From the NCBI RefSeq assembly GCF_000143415.4, contig NW_003314265.1, positions 612,944 to 676,943 of the forward strand: 64,000 nt of DNA. Reading direction: 5' to 3'. Below the pieces are notes generated by a model that saw nothing but the letters and a program-made list of their open reading frames with translations, was not told where the DNA came from and made no database searches. A program made the translations under genes and the position numbers. The stretch's first letter is position 1. Every line of letters starts with the position of its first letter. This DNA is from Selaginella moellendorffii (lineage: Eukaryota > Streptophyta > Lycopodiopsida > Selaginellales > Selaginellaceae). Shown in pieces: positions 47,879 to 60,076 of this stretch.

Positions 47879-48800
47879 TCATCTCTTACAACTTGTCCAC
47901 ATCATCTCCAGAGAGAAAGAGCCTGACCTTGCTATTGATGCCAATACCATGGAGGTTGACAACAACACATTTTTTGATCCCTCGAGTGCCTCCACAGCAA
48001 TCAGCTCCTCCATGACATGCACATTCCCTCCTTTCCAGTGAGACACCCACACAAACTTGGAGGCTGAGAATGTCATTGGGATGTTCCAGTGGTTCTGGTA
48101 GTAGTCCTCAAAGTCAACAATCCACTCCAGTGCCTCATACCCCAATGCCTTTGTCGGGACTGCAAGAAGAATGTAGTTGCAAAGGAAGGACACCCTTAAG
48201 GGATGTGGATGCAGAACAAGCTTTCCAAAATCTCAATGATATAGATTCAAGTGAGGAAAATTTTCCCCTAAAAAAGAAATTCTAATTTTGCTAGAGCATA
48301 CTCTTACACAAGAGGCTGCCAAGCAACTGCTCTCAGAGATTGTCATCTCTATCACTACATCCATAGTGCATGTCAAGTTCGTAAGTAGAGACACAACCCA
48401 GCTTGTCGATGGCCTGGACCTCCCACGGAAGCAGCAGTGCCAGCTTCAGAGGGTTCCATCTCATTGCAATACCTGTAAGCTGGAACGCCAGTAGAGGGGA
48501 TCCAAATGTCTGCGACTGTGCTCGCTGCAAGTGTAGTCGTGAGCCATGTTAAGTTGATGACCGAAGTTGTCCAACACGTCATCGCTAGAGCTGAACTCCC
48601 GTCTGTAGTAGGTTTGCGTCTTTTGCAACAAAACTTGCATCTTGTTTGCAGGTTATCCACCTCCTACAAGAATCTTTTTCCAGCTGGCATCAGAAAAGAG
48701 CACTAGAGAGGTGGTGTGGCTGTTGTAAACCAGCTTGAGCCGATCCGCAGCTGTGGCATTCCACGGACAAATCGGCTCGCCCTACGATAAAACATCTCCG
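47879..48800 (-). pseudogene. Unassigned coding remnant
   Basis: 47879-48193 (minus strand, 104 codons) encodes KALGYEALEWIVDFEDYYQN and HVMEELIAVEALEG, of protein-like composition. Upstream on the same strand (48290-48660) are interrupted frames such as HDYTCSEHSRRHLDPLYW. No known domain recognised. Stops in all long stretches suggest a decayed gene. It lies upstream of the ELMO gene in divergent orientation. Confidence 0.3.
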
Positions 48801-48841
48801 AAAAGCCCTAAACCTAGGTCTAAATTAAAATGCCACTGTGC

Positions 48842-48872
48842 CACGTGAGCGTCCAAGTCTTTTATATATGAA
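48842..48872 (+). promoter_or_regulatory. Candidate G-box and TATA box upstream of the ELMO gene
   Basis: CACGTG at 48842-48847 (a G-box core) lies 15 bp before TTTTATATATG (48861-48871), a fair plant TATA box. The distance to the chosen ATG is about 365 bp, leaving a long leader. Position only; no expression evidence. Confidence 0.25.
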
Positions 48873-49235
48873 ATAAAAGTTTTGCCACCACCCACGACCG
48901 GCAAATGCAAATTGCCGGCCGGCACCAAAAAAGCTGACACGTAAGCCATCCTAGGGCTCTAGTGTGACAGAGTATGATCTCTACGGAGAGGAGATAGTCC
49001 TTTGTTTTTTAGGAAATGCCCCTTTGGGAGCGTGCATAGATCTCTGCGCTGAATCGATGCCGCCCGGCCAGCTGCCGAGCTCCACGAATCTGGTGGCCGT
49101 GCGACAAAAATCTCGCTCCTGGCTCTGTAGGTCGCAGGGATTTTGCGCGCGCGCGGCGATGGCGTCCTAGATGGAGCGATTCCAGCAGCAACATTCCGCG
49201 CTGTGTGCATTGTGCCGGAGATTCTCCCGGGGAGG

Positions 49236-51091
49236 ATGTCCGAGGCGCGAGCTTTGAGGATTTCCTCTTGGCCGGGGAGGGGAGAGAGCGGCGGGGCGGC
49301 AGCTATGAGGTCGGGTTCCATCCGGAGGAGAGATGTGGCAAAGAAGCGGCAGCATCACCAGCACCAGCAGGAAGAGATGGAAGAATCGGTAGTGGCGGCA
49401 GCGCATCGTCACGGATCGGAGGCTACTTGCGAGCCGCTTGGCATTTTCTACTGCCCGTGGCAAACAAGCGTCGTAAGTTCGCGAGATTTCTTCCTTGTTT
49501 TTTTTTATCGCGTGATTGATTGTTTTGTCTCTCTGGGAGCCTTGTTAGAACAGTGTGGCGTTTTGACTTTAGCAATGTTTCCTGGCAGGATTTTAATGCT
49601 TAACTTGTGCGCGCTAGCTCATTCATTCACTCGTTTCATTCATCAATCCCTTCTCCTCTTTTCTTTTGCTTCTCGTAGATTGATGATGACGACGATGAGT
49701 GGAGAGAACGGCGGAGACGCGAAGAACAGGCATGGACACAGATCTTTTCCAAGATAATTGTGCAATGGGGGCATTGGTTCTGTAAGTGGAAGAACTTCTT
49801 TTGTCGTTCGCTTTTATTCCAGCTCGCTTTCTCTCTTTGGATTCTCGTGTTTAACTTTGTTCTTGCTTATCGTGCTTTGATGCAGCTCATATCGTTGCTG
49901 GATCAGGTGCGTGGGTGGGTAGTGTTCTCCATCGTGTTGTGACGCGCCGGCATGACAATGGGGCCAAAATCGCAGACTACGATTTGACGCCCATTCAGGT
50001 TCGCTGTCGTTTTGCTCTTAGGAAAAGTTCTTCCATCCATCCATTAAGCTTGCCTAGATCAACAGGAAGAGAGGCTGCACAAACTTCAACAGCGATTGGA
50101 AGTGCCATTCGATGGAACGCGTTCGGAGCACCAGGTACACGTTTGTTTCATCTGAGCGGAGCAGAGTTGACTCGAGCGATCGGCCTCCTTTTCCAAGCAA
50201 CGCATTTCTCTCGTGTGTCCAGGAAGCTCTGATGAGCCTATGGCGGTTCGCCTTTCCTGGGTGCGAGCTACGGAGCCTCGTAACGGAGAAGTGGAAAGAG
50301 ATGGGATGGCAAGGCTCGGATCCCTCCACAGACTTTCGGTAAGTAGGACAGAGTTTTTTCTCTTTAGTTTTTTCTTGTGCTTTGAACGGGGGCATTTGCT
50401 GGCTGTAGGGGTGGCGGTTTCGTGTCTCTCGAGAACCTACTCTTCCTCGCCGAGAAGTATCCTGTACGTAAGCGTGCCTGTGCTTTGAGCGCGACCTCTT
50501 ATCTTTTGCGCTGTTTTGCCAGAAATCTTTCCACAGACTCCTCCACAAGGAGGGCGGCAAGAGAGCTGTATGGGAGTACCCCTTTGCGGTGGCGGGCATC
50601 AACGTCTCGTTCATGCTAATCCAGATGTTGGACCTACGCTCAGGTTTGGTAGCATTATGAAAAAAGGATTTCCGGATGTTTACTTGTCAACCTCTCTCTC
50701 CACTTCCCGTGTCTCTCCAGCGAAGCCGAGCTCGACATCCGGCCTCAACTTTTTAAAACTCCTGGCGGGTACGTGGTCGTGCTTTCTGTATTCTACAGAT
50801 CTTTTAGCTTAGCAATCCTTTTCTTTCGTGCTTTGCAGAGGACGAGACCGCTTTTGACATCTTGTACTGTATAGCTTTCGAGATGATGGACTACGAATGG
50901 CTTGCGATGCATGCGACCTACATGGAATTCAACGTAAGTTCACGGCCTTTGTGTCGTTCTTCGCGATTGATGGCGGTGTGTTCTTCCAGGCCGTGCTCAC
51001 AATCACTCGGCAAAGACTAGAGCGCGAGCTCTCGCTCAAAGAGGTCACATACGTCAAGGACTTACCAGCCTACACACTCTTGTGCCAGTAG
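49236..51091 (+). CDS. ELMO/CED-12 domain-containing protein
   Basis: Ten exons (49236-49472, 49679-49781, 49886-49998, 50066-50134, 50223-50338, 50409-50463, 50523-50643, 50721-50768, 50839-50933, 50990-51091), all with GT-AG borders, keep one frame and give 352 residues, near the usual size of plant single-ELMO proteins. In animals, ELMO and ELMOD proteins regulate small GTPases (Rac exchange, Arf GAP activity); the role in plants is poorly known. The ELMO domain spans about residues 175-335: EALMSLWRFAFPG, KEMGWQGSDPSTDFRGGGF, LENLLFLAEKYP, WEYPFAVAGINVSFMLIQML, DILYCIAFEMMDYEWL, YMEFN. The domain includes the arginine (DPSTDFRG) seen in the family. The N-terminus has a His/Gln-rich stretch and an IDDDDDEW acidic run. 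ATG at 49305 is an alternative start. It converges on the carrier gene. Confidence 0.92.
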
Positions 51092-51461
51092 ACGCACACA
51101 CTCCTGACTTGGAAACCGAAAAACCTGTTAACCATTGTACAAAGATACCGATCCTGACCAACCAATTCGAGGAAGAAGACTTGCTTCATTACCAAAGAAT
51201 GCACCAATATCGTCAATATATAATAGTATACCAAAGGTTCATCATCAATAATAAGCTATCCGGGGTGGGGGATTTGAAAAGCAAAACTGGGTTGTTTCTT
51301 TCGTCTCGCCATGAAAAGAATGCTTCTAGGCGGTGGGAAGTGGTAGCGGCGTGGTTAGCTCCTCGGGAGCTTTCGAAACTCCTCCAGTGGTCGGCCTGGG
51401 ATGGAAGAGCACGAGAGAGGAGATTTGAGAACTTCCCACAAGGAGAGAAATAGCAAGAAAC
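51092..51461. other. Convergent 3' intergenic region
   Basis: 370 bp between the stop codons of the ELMO gene (plus) and the phosphate carrier gene (minus). It should contain both 3' untranslated regions. No other feature seen. Confidence 0.5.
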
Positions 51462-52714
51462 TTACAGTCCAACGAAGACTTTGAAGGCGTCGTAGATTAC
51501 CCACTGCGCTCCAGTGAGAGTTCCAATCATCACGATACGCAGCGGTAGCCCCCGGGTGACGAGAGCCACCAGGCCCATGCTCTTGACGGCCTGGAGCAAA
51601 ATAAAACGAGCATTTAGCCTAATAAGCGCGAGAAACACCACGGAAACAAGGATACATACTTGGCCAACGGTGGCGTCCTTGGTATTGTTGAGGAACGAGA
51701 CAAGGTTGTCAGCAGGGTGCGAGACGAGAGCGCAAAAAATGCCAGCAATGTAACCCCCAGCAAAACTAACACCCAGCTGCTCCACCTTGCTACACTCGTC
51801 CTTGGGCTTGGGAACAACGTTCTTGTAAAGCGCCTCGACTGTGGCCTCAAAGCATGTAAACTTCATCATCGTGTCTGCCATAAACGACAACCCAATCAGT
51901 GAAACCATTTCTTTCGTCTTGTTGGCGTCCGAGAGTTGGATAGCTTACATGGAATTTGGCGTCCCCAGAGAGGTACCAGTCCTCTGTAAAGTCTGAGCAC
52001 AGAAATACCAAGTGTCAAAAAGTTAAAGAGCGAAGACAAGAACAATACCCAGCAACGCCCTCAGCCCTCGTGATTTTCGGCAGTCCATCGAGAAGCCCAT
52101 TAGCGAATCCGGGCTTGGTTTGGACCCGGACCTTGACGGCCTCCATCGGGCACAGCGCAATATCAGCGAAGAACTCGGACGAGAAAGATCCGGCCAAGTA
52201 AATGAAAGTCTTGTACTTGTACGCATTCTCGGCTCCGGCCAGGTCCGAGTAGTACTTTTTGAAGAACTCGTAGAGCCCATACTTGAAAGCTCCCTGCGCA
52301 CTGTATCCAAGCAGCGTCGGAACCCATCCCTTGAACAAACCTTTGGGGCCAGCCTCGCGATACAGAGTCCCAAATCCACTGGCGGTAGATTTATACTTGG
52401 CGGGATCAATCTGACCAAAGAATCGATCGATCAGCCACACACCTCAAGAAGATTACCTGCATATTACACTTGACCACGTCCAAGGGCGTCATGGCCATGT
52501 GCGTGAGGCCGCAGCATAGAGCCCCCCCGACAGTGCACGCCGCGTAGAATTCCGGCGAGTACATCGCGATCTTTCTCGTCTCGTCTGGGGATGGGATGAG
52601 AAACCTGGAAGAAGATTGGCCATTGATCGGAATGGCAGGAGCTGGCGCCTTGAATCCCTTGCTCTTGTACAGGAATGATGGCAGCGTACTGGATCGACTG
52701 TCTTCAAGCGCCAT
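51462..52714 (-). CDS. PHT3: Mitochondrial phosphate carrier (PHT3/MPT family)
   Basis: Exons 52457-52714, 52049-52410, 51949-51992, 51660-51874 and 51462-51590 join in frame to 335 residues. It is a mitochondrial inner-membrane carrier that imports phosphate with protons for ATP synthesis. Three mitochondrial-carrier repeats each show their signature: MTPLDVVKCNMQ, LCPMEAVKVRVQ and SHPADNLVSFLN, with six hydrophobic segments. Other family marks are GWVPTLLGYSAQGAFKYGLYEFFKKYY, LVPLWGRQIPYTMMKF and LRIVMIGTLTGAQWVIYD. ATG at 52714 (MALEDS) was chosen because it fits the short presequence of the family; an in-frame ATG exists 36 bp upstream at 52750. The third exon is only 44 bp. Constitutive housekeeping expression is expected but not visible. 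Confidence 0.93.
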
Positions 52715-52909
52715 TGTGTGTATTGGAACATTTCCGGATTTCCGCACCATTTAAACCAATACGACACTGTGGCCATCGCGGAGACGTGGGAGGACCAACA
52801 ATGCCACGCTTCGTGGAACTGGAAGACAATAACGGCGGCTAACTCTTGGAGAAACAAGCAATCAAATATTGACCTTATTAATACCCATCTGAAATAATTA
52901 ATAATAATA

Positions 52910-53870
52910 TAAACGAAGCGCAAATCGTCGCTGAAAGGTTTGATTGGTTCCCTCAGGAGGCCGCCGCCGACATCGAGCAAGTGCGCTACTTCTTCTATTC
53001 GCCTATTAACGACCACTCACTCTTTGCGTTTGTGTCAATCCTTTACCTGGCAAGCCTGCTCCCCGAGGAGCGTGAAGGGCTCCAAAGATCCCTTCAGCCG
53101 GTTTCTCACGGTCGGTTGTGATCTTGTGGTGGAGTTTGCTGCTACTGCACCACGACTTTGGTACTTGCGATGGAGATGACGAGATTGAGAGGCCGCTGCA
53201 GAAGTTTTGGGAGCGCTTTTGTGGGAGGAAAGGCGTGCGCGTCGTCGAGGATGCTGTTTGTCGACCGGGCAGTCTTGACATGGCGGTGCTACGTCCCCCA
53301 CCGGATCTATACTTTGGTAATATCATGCTTTCCTTGGATTTCATCCATGGATGCTTCTTTGTTTTTCCAGGACGGCAGGAAGGACGCAGCGAAGTTTTTA
53401 CCCGAGTGCTGTGCTAACGCGTCCATTTGTTACTAACAGGAAAGGCTCAAAACTCCACCGAATTTGGTGTTCCCAACATCTTGGACCTTGTCTGTAGGCT
53501 GACGGGAGAGTGACTACTTGTTCTACTTGCCAGTGAAGAACCTGGGATGGAACTTGCGGGGTGCTTGCACACGGACAAAAGACATGGTAGGGAGGAATAC
53601 TCAATACTCGAAGGTGACAGGAACGCCTTGCCTGGAGTGTCACGAACGTTCCCGGACGAGGAATTTCCAGTGTCACCATTCCGTGTAAGCGAGGCCAGGC
53701 TGCTGTTGCGCGGGACTGCAAGCACGACATGGTCGTTTCATCCGCGAAGATCAAGGAGAGAGCGGTGGATCACCGATAATTCCTGTGCTCCTCCCACAGC
53801 CTCCGCATCACGGTTAAACTTTGCACGTAGCCTTTACGGCCGATGCTGGAGGGAATGACGTCCATGTCCA
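52910..53870 (+). pseudogene. Unassigned coding remnant upstream of the carrier gene
   Basis: Plus-strand stretches look coding: about 52937-53110 (WFPQEAAADIEQVRYFFYSP), about 53170-53320 (GDDEIERPLQKFWERFCG, CRPGSLDMAVLRPPPDLYF) and about 53510-53690 (LFYLPVKNLGWNLRGACTRT). The gaps contain stops but also TTTCCAG and AACAG acceptor-like sites, so this may be an intron-containing gene whose exons I could not assemble. No family recognised. Confidence 0.3.
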
Positions 53871-54119
53871 CTGGCCTGGACGACGGTAAGTTACATATGA
53901 TCCTCGGATTTTTTGCGTGTCAGATTTGGGATGCTGAATATATTGATAGATACTACCATCCACGACATTTTTAGGATGCTTCTTAACCATGAAAAAGAAA
54001 TCTGACTCTAGCAAATATATATAAATTTCTTTTCAACAATCAAGGTTTGCAGACCACGTTCCTAATTTCACTAGATTATAATTTGTCTTTGGTGTGTTCT
54101 TTATATATTATTTGTAATT

Positions 54120-54311
54120 TTATTGTTTTATAGTTGTTGTAGTATGTTCTTTATAATCCATGTTGAAGTCACCCAAAAACAAATATCCTTCGTGATCTCT
54201 TAGTATAATTTGATCTATATGTTGATAAAAAAATTTATATTTGTATTTGGATTTCCATTTGTGTTTTAAGCATTTACTTATTATACATGTCATTGTATTA
54301 AATGTCTTCAA
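54120..54311 (-). mobile_element. Probable LINE endonuclease fragment
   Basis: A 63-codon minus-strand frame ends YKYKFFYQHIDQII...YLFLGDFNMDYKEH. The GDFNM(D/E) motif after a hydrophobic strand is the mark of APE-type endonucleases in plant L1 LINEs. No reverse transcriptase is seen nearby. Confidence 0.45.
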
Positions 54312-55540
54312 TAAAGTAGTTTCTATAGCATAGTATTGTCAGTTTGTCTTCTATATATAATACAACAGATGTTGTAATTAAAATTTATATACTTGCGTAT
54401 GTTTTTGTTTCAATTAGTTTTCTAGGTTGATTAATTTTTAGTAGGAGGTAAAGAATATACTTAGAGTATCTAAGCATGTTTTAGGATAGTTTAGCATATT
54501 TTTTAAACTACAATTTTATTCTTAAATGTTTTTTATTCATTTGAGTTTTTATACCAATATTAGTTTTTACTTACGTTTATATAATAAAATTTAAGCTTGT
54601 CTAAGCTACTTAGAATTAGATGTCAATAGAGCAAATTATGTTATCTGCTAGCTCTAGCACTAGTAATAGTTTAAATGTAATTCTCATGAATCTAATAAGA
54701 AATTCAGGTGAAATATAATCAGATAGTATAGCTTACTCTAGATGGATATAAAGGCTTAAAATTTAATAAACTTTGTATAAGATCCTAGACATATAAAAAT
54801 ATAAATGATTATGAGTTACATACATAACAAGGAAATAATAAATGTTATCTAATACTGCTTATTTTTAAGTTTGTATTGAACCTTCAACCAAAAGCAAACT
54901 AAGCATTGCTGCTAATTTAATTATTATTTTATTTTGTGTACGTTATACATAATTGATATGATTGTTGTTAATGATTTTACTAAATTTTATTTTTTCTTCT
55001 TTTATACTCTATTAGTAACTCTTGATAAAGCTATGTAAGCACATATATGTATCTTTATTCTATCATTTTTGTTATTTAAGCTCTATATTGTTCTTACTAG
55101 TGTTAATTGTTTTGGAAATTAAGTTCTTGAAATTTTATAATTCATATTTTTGTAATTTTTCTTAAATATTTTGTATGCTTTAGCTATAATACTTTGTTTT
55201 GGTAATTATAAAAGTACTCAATCTTGTATATAGTCTTTTAATTCTTCTATTATTCATTCATCTAAATTAAATATATTTGAGATTATTTCAATTTGAATTC
55301 TATTTTTAGTTTCATATATTATATAATCATTTGGTTTGGTGGGGATATATAATTGAGTAAATATCATAGCTTTTGATTATTATATTTTTTTGAATTTAAT
55401 GTAACTGTATTTTCATTGTGTTCTTGTACTTGCTTATTTGTTTGGATGTATAGATGTTTGTGGTTAATTTCTAATGATTTAACTTAATGGTTTAAAAGTT
55501 ATTTATTTTTTCTCATTTTGAGTAGCTGTTCTTATTTTAT

Positions 55541-55572
55541 AAACCTAAACCTAAACTCTAAACCCTAAAACC
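55541..55572 (+). repeat. Short degenerate telomere-like motif
   Basis: AAACCTAAACCTAAACTCTA and CCCTAAAACCC resemble plant CCCTAAA repeats. Only about four imperfect units, so no evidence of a real telomere. Confidence 0.4.
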
Positions 55573-55631
55573 CTTGTTTATCTTTTTTTTTTCACATCAT
55601 TATTTTGTCAATTAAAATATATTCCATGAAT

Positions 55632-55807
55632 TGTGAGTGTATGGAATATGGAAATGGAATACAGAAAATGTGCATATCAATTAGCCCAAAAACCTTAATT
55701 TATATACAAGAGTAAGTGGTCCAAATTGAAACAAATTCGATGGCTATTAAAATCCCACTATGATAATATTAGTATACAGCATCGTAGGCATACACTTGGA
55801 CTTCACA
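55632..55807 (-). repeat. 3' LTR of gypsy copy 3 (176 bp)
   Basis: TGTGAG...TTCACA ends; about the same length as the LTRs of copies 2 and 4. Confidence 0.8.
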
Positions 55808-55809
55808 TC

Positions 55810-57270
55810 ATCCCTTCCTTTTGGCATAATAGAAGACTATTAGGGTTCTCTTGTAAATGGGTTGGGATCTAGAGGAACACTAGAAAGAAGCATTAGTGAA
55901 TCTGTAGGTGGTATCAATTGTTTTTTATCCTTTTGTATAAAGTGTTTGAATTGCTGCACATACACAATTTCTGAAGGATCAGCTTGTTGGATGTCATGCC
56001 AAACTTCATAGACATGTGGTCCAACTTTCCACAACACTTGATATGGTCCTTTCCACTAAACAAGGAGCCCCTTAGATAAACTACATATTGTAAGATGGGG
56101 AAAATGGACTAACACCAAGTCATTCAATTTGTACTTTGCAAGTGGACAATGATGGAAATTGTAGCGCTGTTGTTGTCCCACTTGTACACAACCTAAATGT
56201 TGTGTAGACTCTACTAGGACAAGTGGAAGAATGCTTGTCAAATACTGATCCCACGACTTAGTATTTGCAGCTCATCGCAATTGCAAAGGTAAACTTAACT
56301 CTGTTGATAATATTGGATCATGACTATATAAGAGTTTGTATGGTGAAGCATCAACAGAACTATGCACCTTTGTGACATATGCATACAGAAGAGATAACAA
56401 ATAACCATCCCAATCCGAATGCTAAAAGTTTATTTACTTTGTGACCATCCCTTTAAATGTCCAAATAAGCCATTCCACCAAACCGTCTAACTATGGATGA
56501 TATGCACTTATAAAAGTGTGGCATATCCCTAACCGAGATGTCAGAATATGAAATGCCTTAATCATAAATGTGGGATTATTATCCAAAAGAATCTACTCTA
56601 GACAAAAATGTTGGAACACCAATCAATTAAAGAGGAAATATCCAACAATAATTGCAAAGGCACTAGCAAAAGCACCAATTTCCACCCAATGAGTTAAATA
56701 GTCAGAAATTATAATAATATACTCATTGCTAACAGTTGATTGTGGAAAAGGTTCTATAAGATCAAATGCCACAAACTCAAATGGATAGAAAATTGCAATT
56801 GACTCCAACTGTCCTTCCACAGCACAAAGGGAAGCATTACGAGCTTAGTACCAAACGTAGTTACGTATATATCGGATAACATTAGGTCGCATATCTGGCT
56901 AATAGAAAGACTTGTGTAGATTTTCAGTCATATGACGATGTCCCATATGCCCACATAAAATAAAAGAATCATGGTAGACATAGAGAAACCATGGAATAAA
57001 AATTCCAGGCACCACCAGCCATAAATGATCATCTAGATCCGTCCCCATAAAATAAAGAAGGCCATTTTTAAGGTGATATTGAGAATGTAAATGCCAGAAT
57101 GGCAAGTCATTAGCAAATGATGCAGGATTTTCAAACCTATCTCAAAGCCTTCGAATCCATGGCTCAATCTTTTGAACCTTGTGGACTTTATCAAAAGAAG
57201 GTAGATCTTTCTTTGCACCTTATGGATACTAAATGTCAAGTACAGCAACCACCAATGGCATAGAATCCTC
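55810..57270 (-). pseudogene. gypsy integrase remnant of copy 3
   Basis: The zinc-binding segment ends in YVWY followed by TAA (56845-56847). The core fragment FELVAFDLIEPFP lies at 56623-56820 (residues about 10-22), and the C-terminal part is in 55840-56241 (STQHLGCVQVGQQQRYNFHH). Same order as in copy 4. Confidence 0.7.
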
Positions 57271-58358
57271 ATCTAGAAAATCCACAGATGCTAGAATAAC
57301 AAGCTCGTCAGAAACATGAGAAAAGAGTAAAGAAGGAAGAAGAGCTCAAGAAAAGGCATCAATATTAGCCATAGAACTCCCCGGGTGATGAACAACATCA
57401 AAATCATATATCTAAAGTTTTAAAGCCCACTGAACAATATGACCAATTAGGTTCTTCTGCTTCAATAATGAATTAATAGTAACATAATCACCTTCTAATA
57501 ATTTCCAAGAACTATATAGATATATATAAAGTTTCTCGAAACCCCAAATTGCTGCTAAACACTCATTTTCTATAGTAGAATAATTCACCTCTACTGGTTG
57601 TAATGTATGGTTGATGTATACAATGGGATGGCGTTGACTAAGCACACTCAAACTCTCTTACATCAACATACTTTTAAAACTAATATCATAAACGTCCATG
57701 CACAAAATAAAAGGTTGAGTGTAGTCAGGATATGCCAAAACTAGAGGAGTTGTCAATAGTTCTTTGATATCCATGAACGCCCGCTCACAATCCACAGACC
57801 AAACAAAAGATGATGTTGATAACTTTAGCAATGCTTGTAACAGTGCAGTGCGATAAAAAAGATGATCCACAAAACAACCAAGATATTGCATTTTGCCTAG
57901 AAATTATTGCACATCATTCACACATTTTAGAGTAGAAAACTTTAGAAAAGCCACAAGTTTGATAGGGTCAACTTGCAAACCCTCATGAGAAATGTAGTAC
58001 CTAAGATAAGTTGTGTCCTTGAACCTAAATACGCACTTCAACTGCTTCAGCTTTAAACCAACATCCTATAGTTAATTCAACACTTTATAAACATCATGGA
58101 TGTGTTCCTCCCATATTGCTTATGAGTGGATCAAGAGTCACCTCCAGCATATCACAAAGAACCTTGTCCATCATTTGCTGGAAAGTCACTAGAGCATTAT
58201 TCAAACCAAACAGCATCACCAAGAACTCATATAAACCAAATGGTGTATGAAAAGTAATCTTAAAAATATTTTTTTAGGTTATCAGTACTTGCTAATACCC
58301 AAAAACAAGATCTAGTTTGGTGAACCAAGGACTTCTCCCCAAACAATTCTAGAGATCA

Positions 58359-58951
58359 TGTAAGCTCCTGAGTTTGGACTTCCCGGGAGGTCACCCAACC
58401 CAGTACTATTTAAACCCAAGGACGCTTAACTCCAACTATCCCAAGACCCTTAACCGATTGGAAAAGGGGGTGCACTCTTGTTCATGGGCCCTTTCCCTCT
58501 ATATTTGAACCCCATGGATCGTCTCTCGAGTCGTTCCCTTTGGTTGCTTACAATCCACCACGCTTCCCTGCAAGTTCACGCCCTCGTGAACGGAAGCTGA
58601 GAGCCGCAACTCTCCCGAGAGCCCCACTCTCTTGACACCCTACCCCTCGGGTCGAGCCCAGCGGGAGCAAACTGGACCAGCCAGATGTCAATCAACATGT
58701 GGTGTGATTCCCCTAGCCAACCAACAGAGTCGGACTCGAGACCCCTCTGATACCAAATGTAAGCTCCTGAGTTTGGACTTCCCGGGAGGTCACCCAACCC
58801 AGTACTATTCAAACCCAAGGACGCTTAACTCCAACTATCCCAAGACCCTTAACCGATTGGAAAAAGGGGTGCACTCTTGTTCATGGGCCCTTTCCCTCTA
58901 TATTTGAACCCCATGGATCGTCTCTCGAGTTGTTCCCTTTGGTTGCTTATA
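58359..58951 (-). mobile_element. TRIM (terminal-repeat retrotransposon in miniature), 593 bp
   Basis: Two direct repeats of 194 bp (58359-58552 and 58758-58951) differ at about four positions. GATCA flanks both outer ends (58354-58358 and 58952-58956): a perfect 5-bp target duplication. On the minus strand, directly after the 5' LTR (58758), lies TTTGGTATCAGAGG (58744-58757), the initiator-Met tRNA primer site. Before the 3' LTR is a purine-rich stretch (about 58553-58572). Its 205-bp interior codes nothing, so it must be moved in trans. It inserted into the reverse transcriptase of gypsy copy 3. Confidence 0.95.
58744..58757 (-). other. Primer-binding site of the TRIM
   Basis: TGGTATCAGAGG on the minus strand starts two bases inside the 5' LTR and matches the plant initiator tRNA-Met 3' end over 11 of the first 12 positions. 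Confidence 0.85.
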
Positions 58952-60076
58952 GATCAGCAATATGAGGAAGAGGGTAGACATTAGAGATTGTCACTTCGTT
59001 AACGGACGATAGTTGATGTAGAAATGAATACTCTCATTAGGCTTTGTCACAAGATGAGGTTCACATACCCAAGGACTCTATGACTTTCGAATAACACCCT
59101 TTTCCAAGATCTCCTTAATATTTACACGTAAAATTTTGATCTCTTTGGGTGACTGACGACGAATAAGAATCTTGATTGGACAAGCATCCCCAATTGAAAT
59201 CAGATGACGTGTGGCATTCTTGGCCCCAGATGATAGATCAAATTCAAAAGGATCGGCATACTCCTTCATGAGTTAGTCAACACAAAGACTGTAGGAATTG
59301 GAAAAAGGAAGAGTGGAACAAGACAAAAATGCTAGAGGAAGTAATGGGGAGACAAAAGTAATGGAAACAAAGGTAGAAGCAAAAAAATAAAGAGGTACGG
59401 AAGTAAAAGGAATGGATGAAATATAAGGAAGTATAAGATGAAAGGGAGAAGCATCAAAGTCATATTTGGCATGATTGCATTACAACTAATCCATACCAAA
59501 GATGAGGTCAAAAGCTTAACTTGGCACCACCCACAATGACTAAAAATCAAGTTTGAGATCGCCCACATGCATAACTAGGTCTACCTCATCCCGTGCATAT
59601 ACATGTATATTGCCATTGCCATAAAGAATGAAAACTGGCTCTGCCACACAACACAAATATAAATGGCAACATATGGGAATAGGTTGAGCAATAGAAGATA
59701 AAATCAAACCTATATCAACCAACACAGAGAGAATAATAGGAAATTGTTTGTTATAGAAACGAATTTGGAAAGTAAATACTAAATGAACTGATGCCAAATG
59801 AACCTCTTAATGATACTCTTGAAAAAAAGATGGAGGGGTTACTAACTTATTCATGCAAGGTCCCTCTGTTACTCATGCAACTCTTTGTTTCCCAAATGCA
59901 TCTCAGTGTCCAGATCTTCCACTGCAATAGCACCAATAGGACGTTGACACCAAAGTCTCCACCCAGAAAATGGAGTTCGGAAAACGCCGACAATGTTGAT
60001 AAGTGTGACCAACTTTGTCACATGGCTAGCAATGAACATCACGGCCATAACCACGTTCTTGCCCTTGTCCTTGAAC

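Larger units (their letters stand above)
53871..55631. other. AT-rich spacer with a LINE relic
   Basis: Strongly AT-rich. Apart from the LINE endonuclease fragment (54120-54311) and a telomere-like motif (about 55541-55572), nothing was identified. Confidence 0.4.
57400..59270 (-). pseudogene. gypsy reverse transcriptase / RNase H remnant of copy 3
   Basis: Minus-strand fragments: 59078-59269 (KILIRRQSPKEIKILRVNIK), 57658-57891 (VDCERAFMDIKELLTTPLVL, then FILCMDVYDISF) and 57412-57651 (ISHT/NHTLQPVEVNYSTIENEC). The TRIM element at 58359-58951 interrupts the fragment between the RT fingers and palm. Many stops. Confidence 0.7.

Noticed and set aside
52940-53860. A NAC-type transcription factor
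   Set aside because: Some short words looked similar, but the diagnostic NAC subdomains are absent.
55541-55572. Telomere or chromosome end
   Set aside because: Only a few degenerate CCCTAAA-like units inside ordinary repeat DNA.
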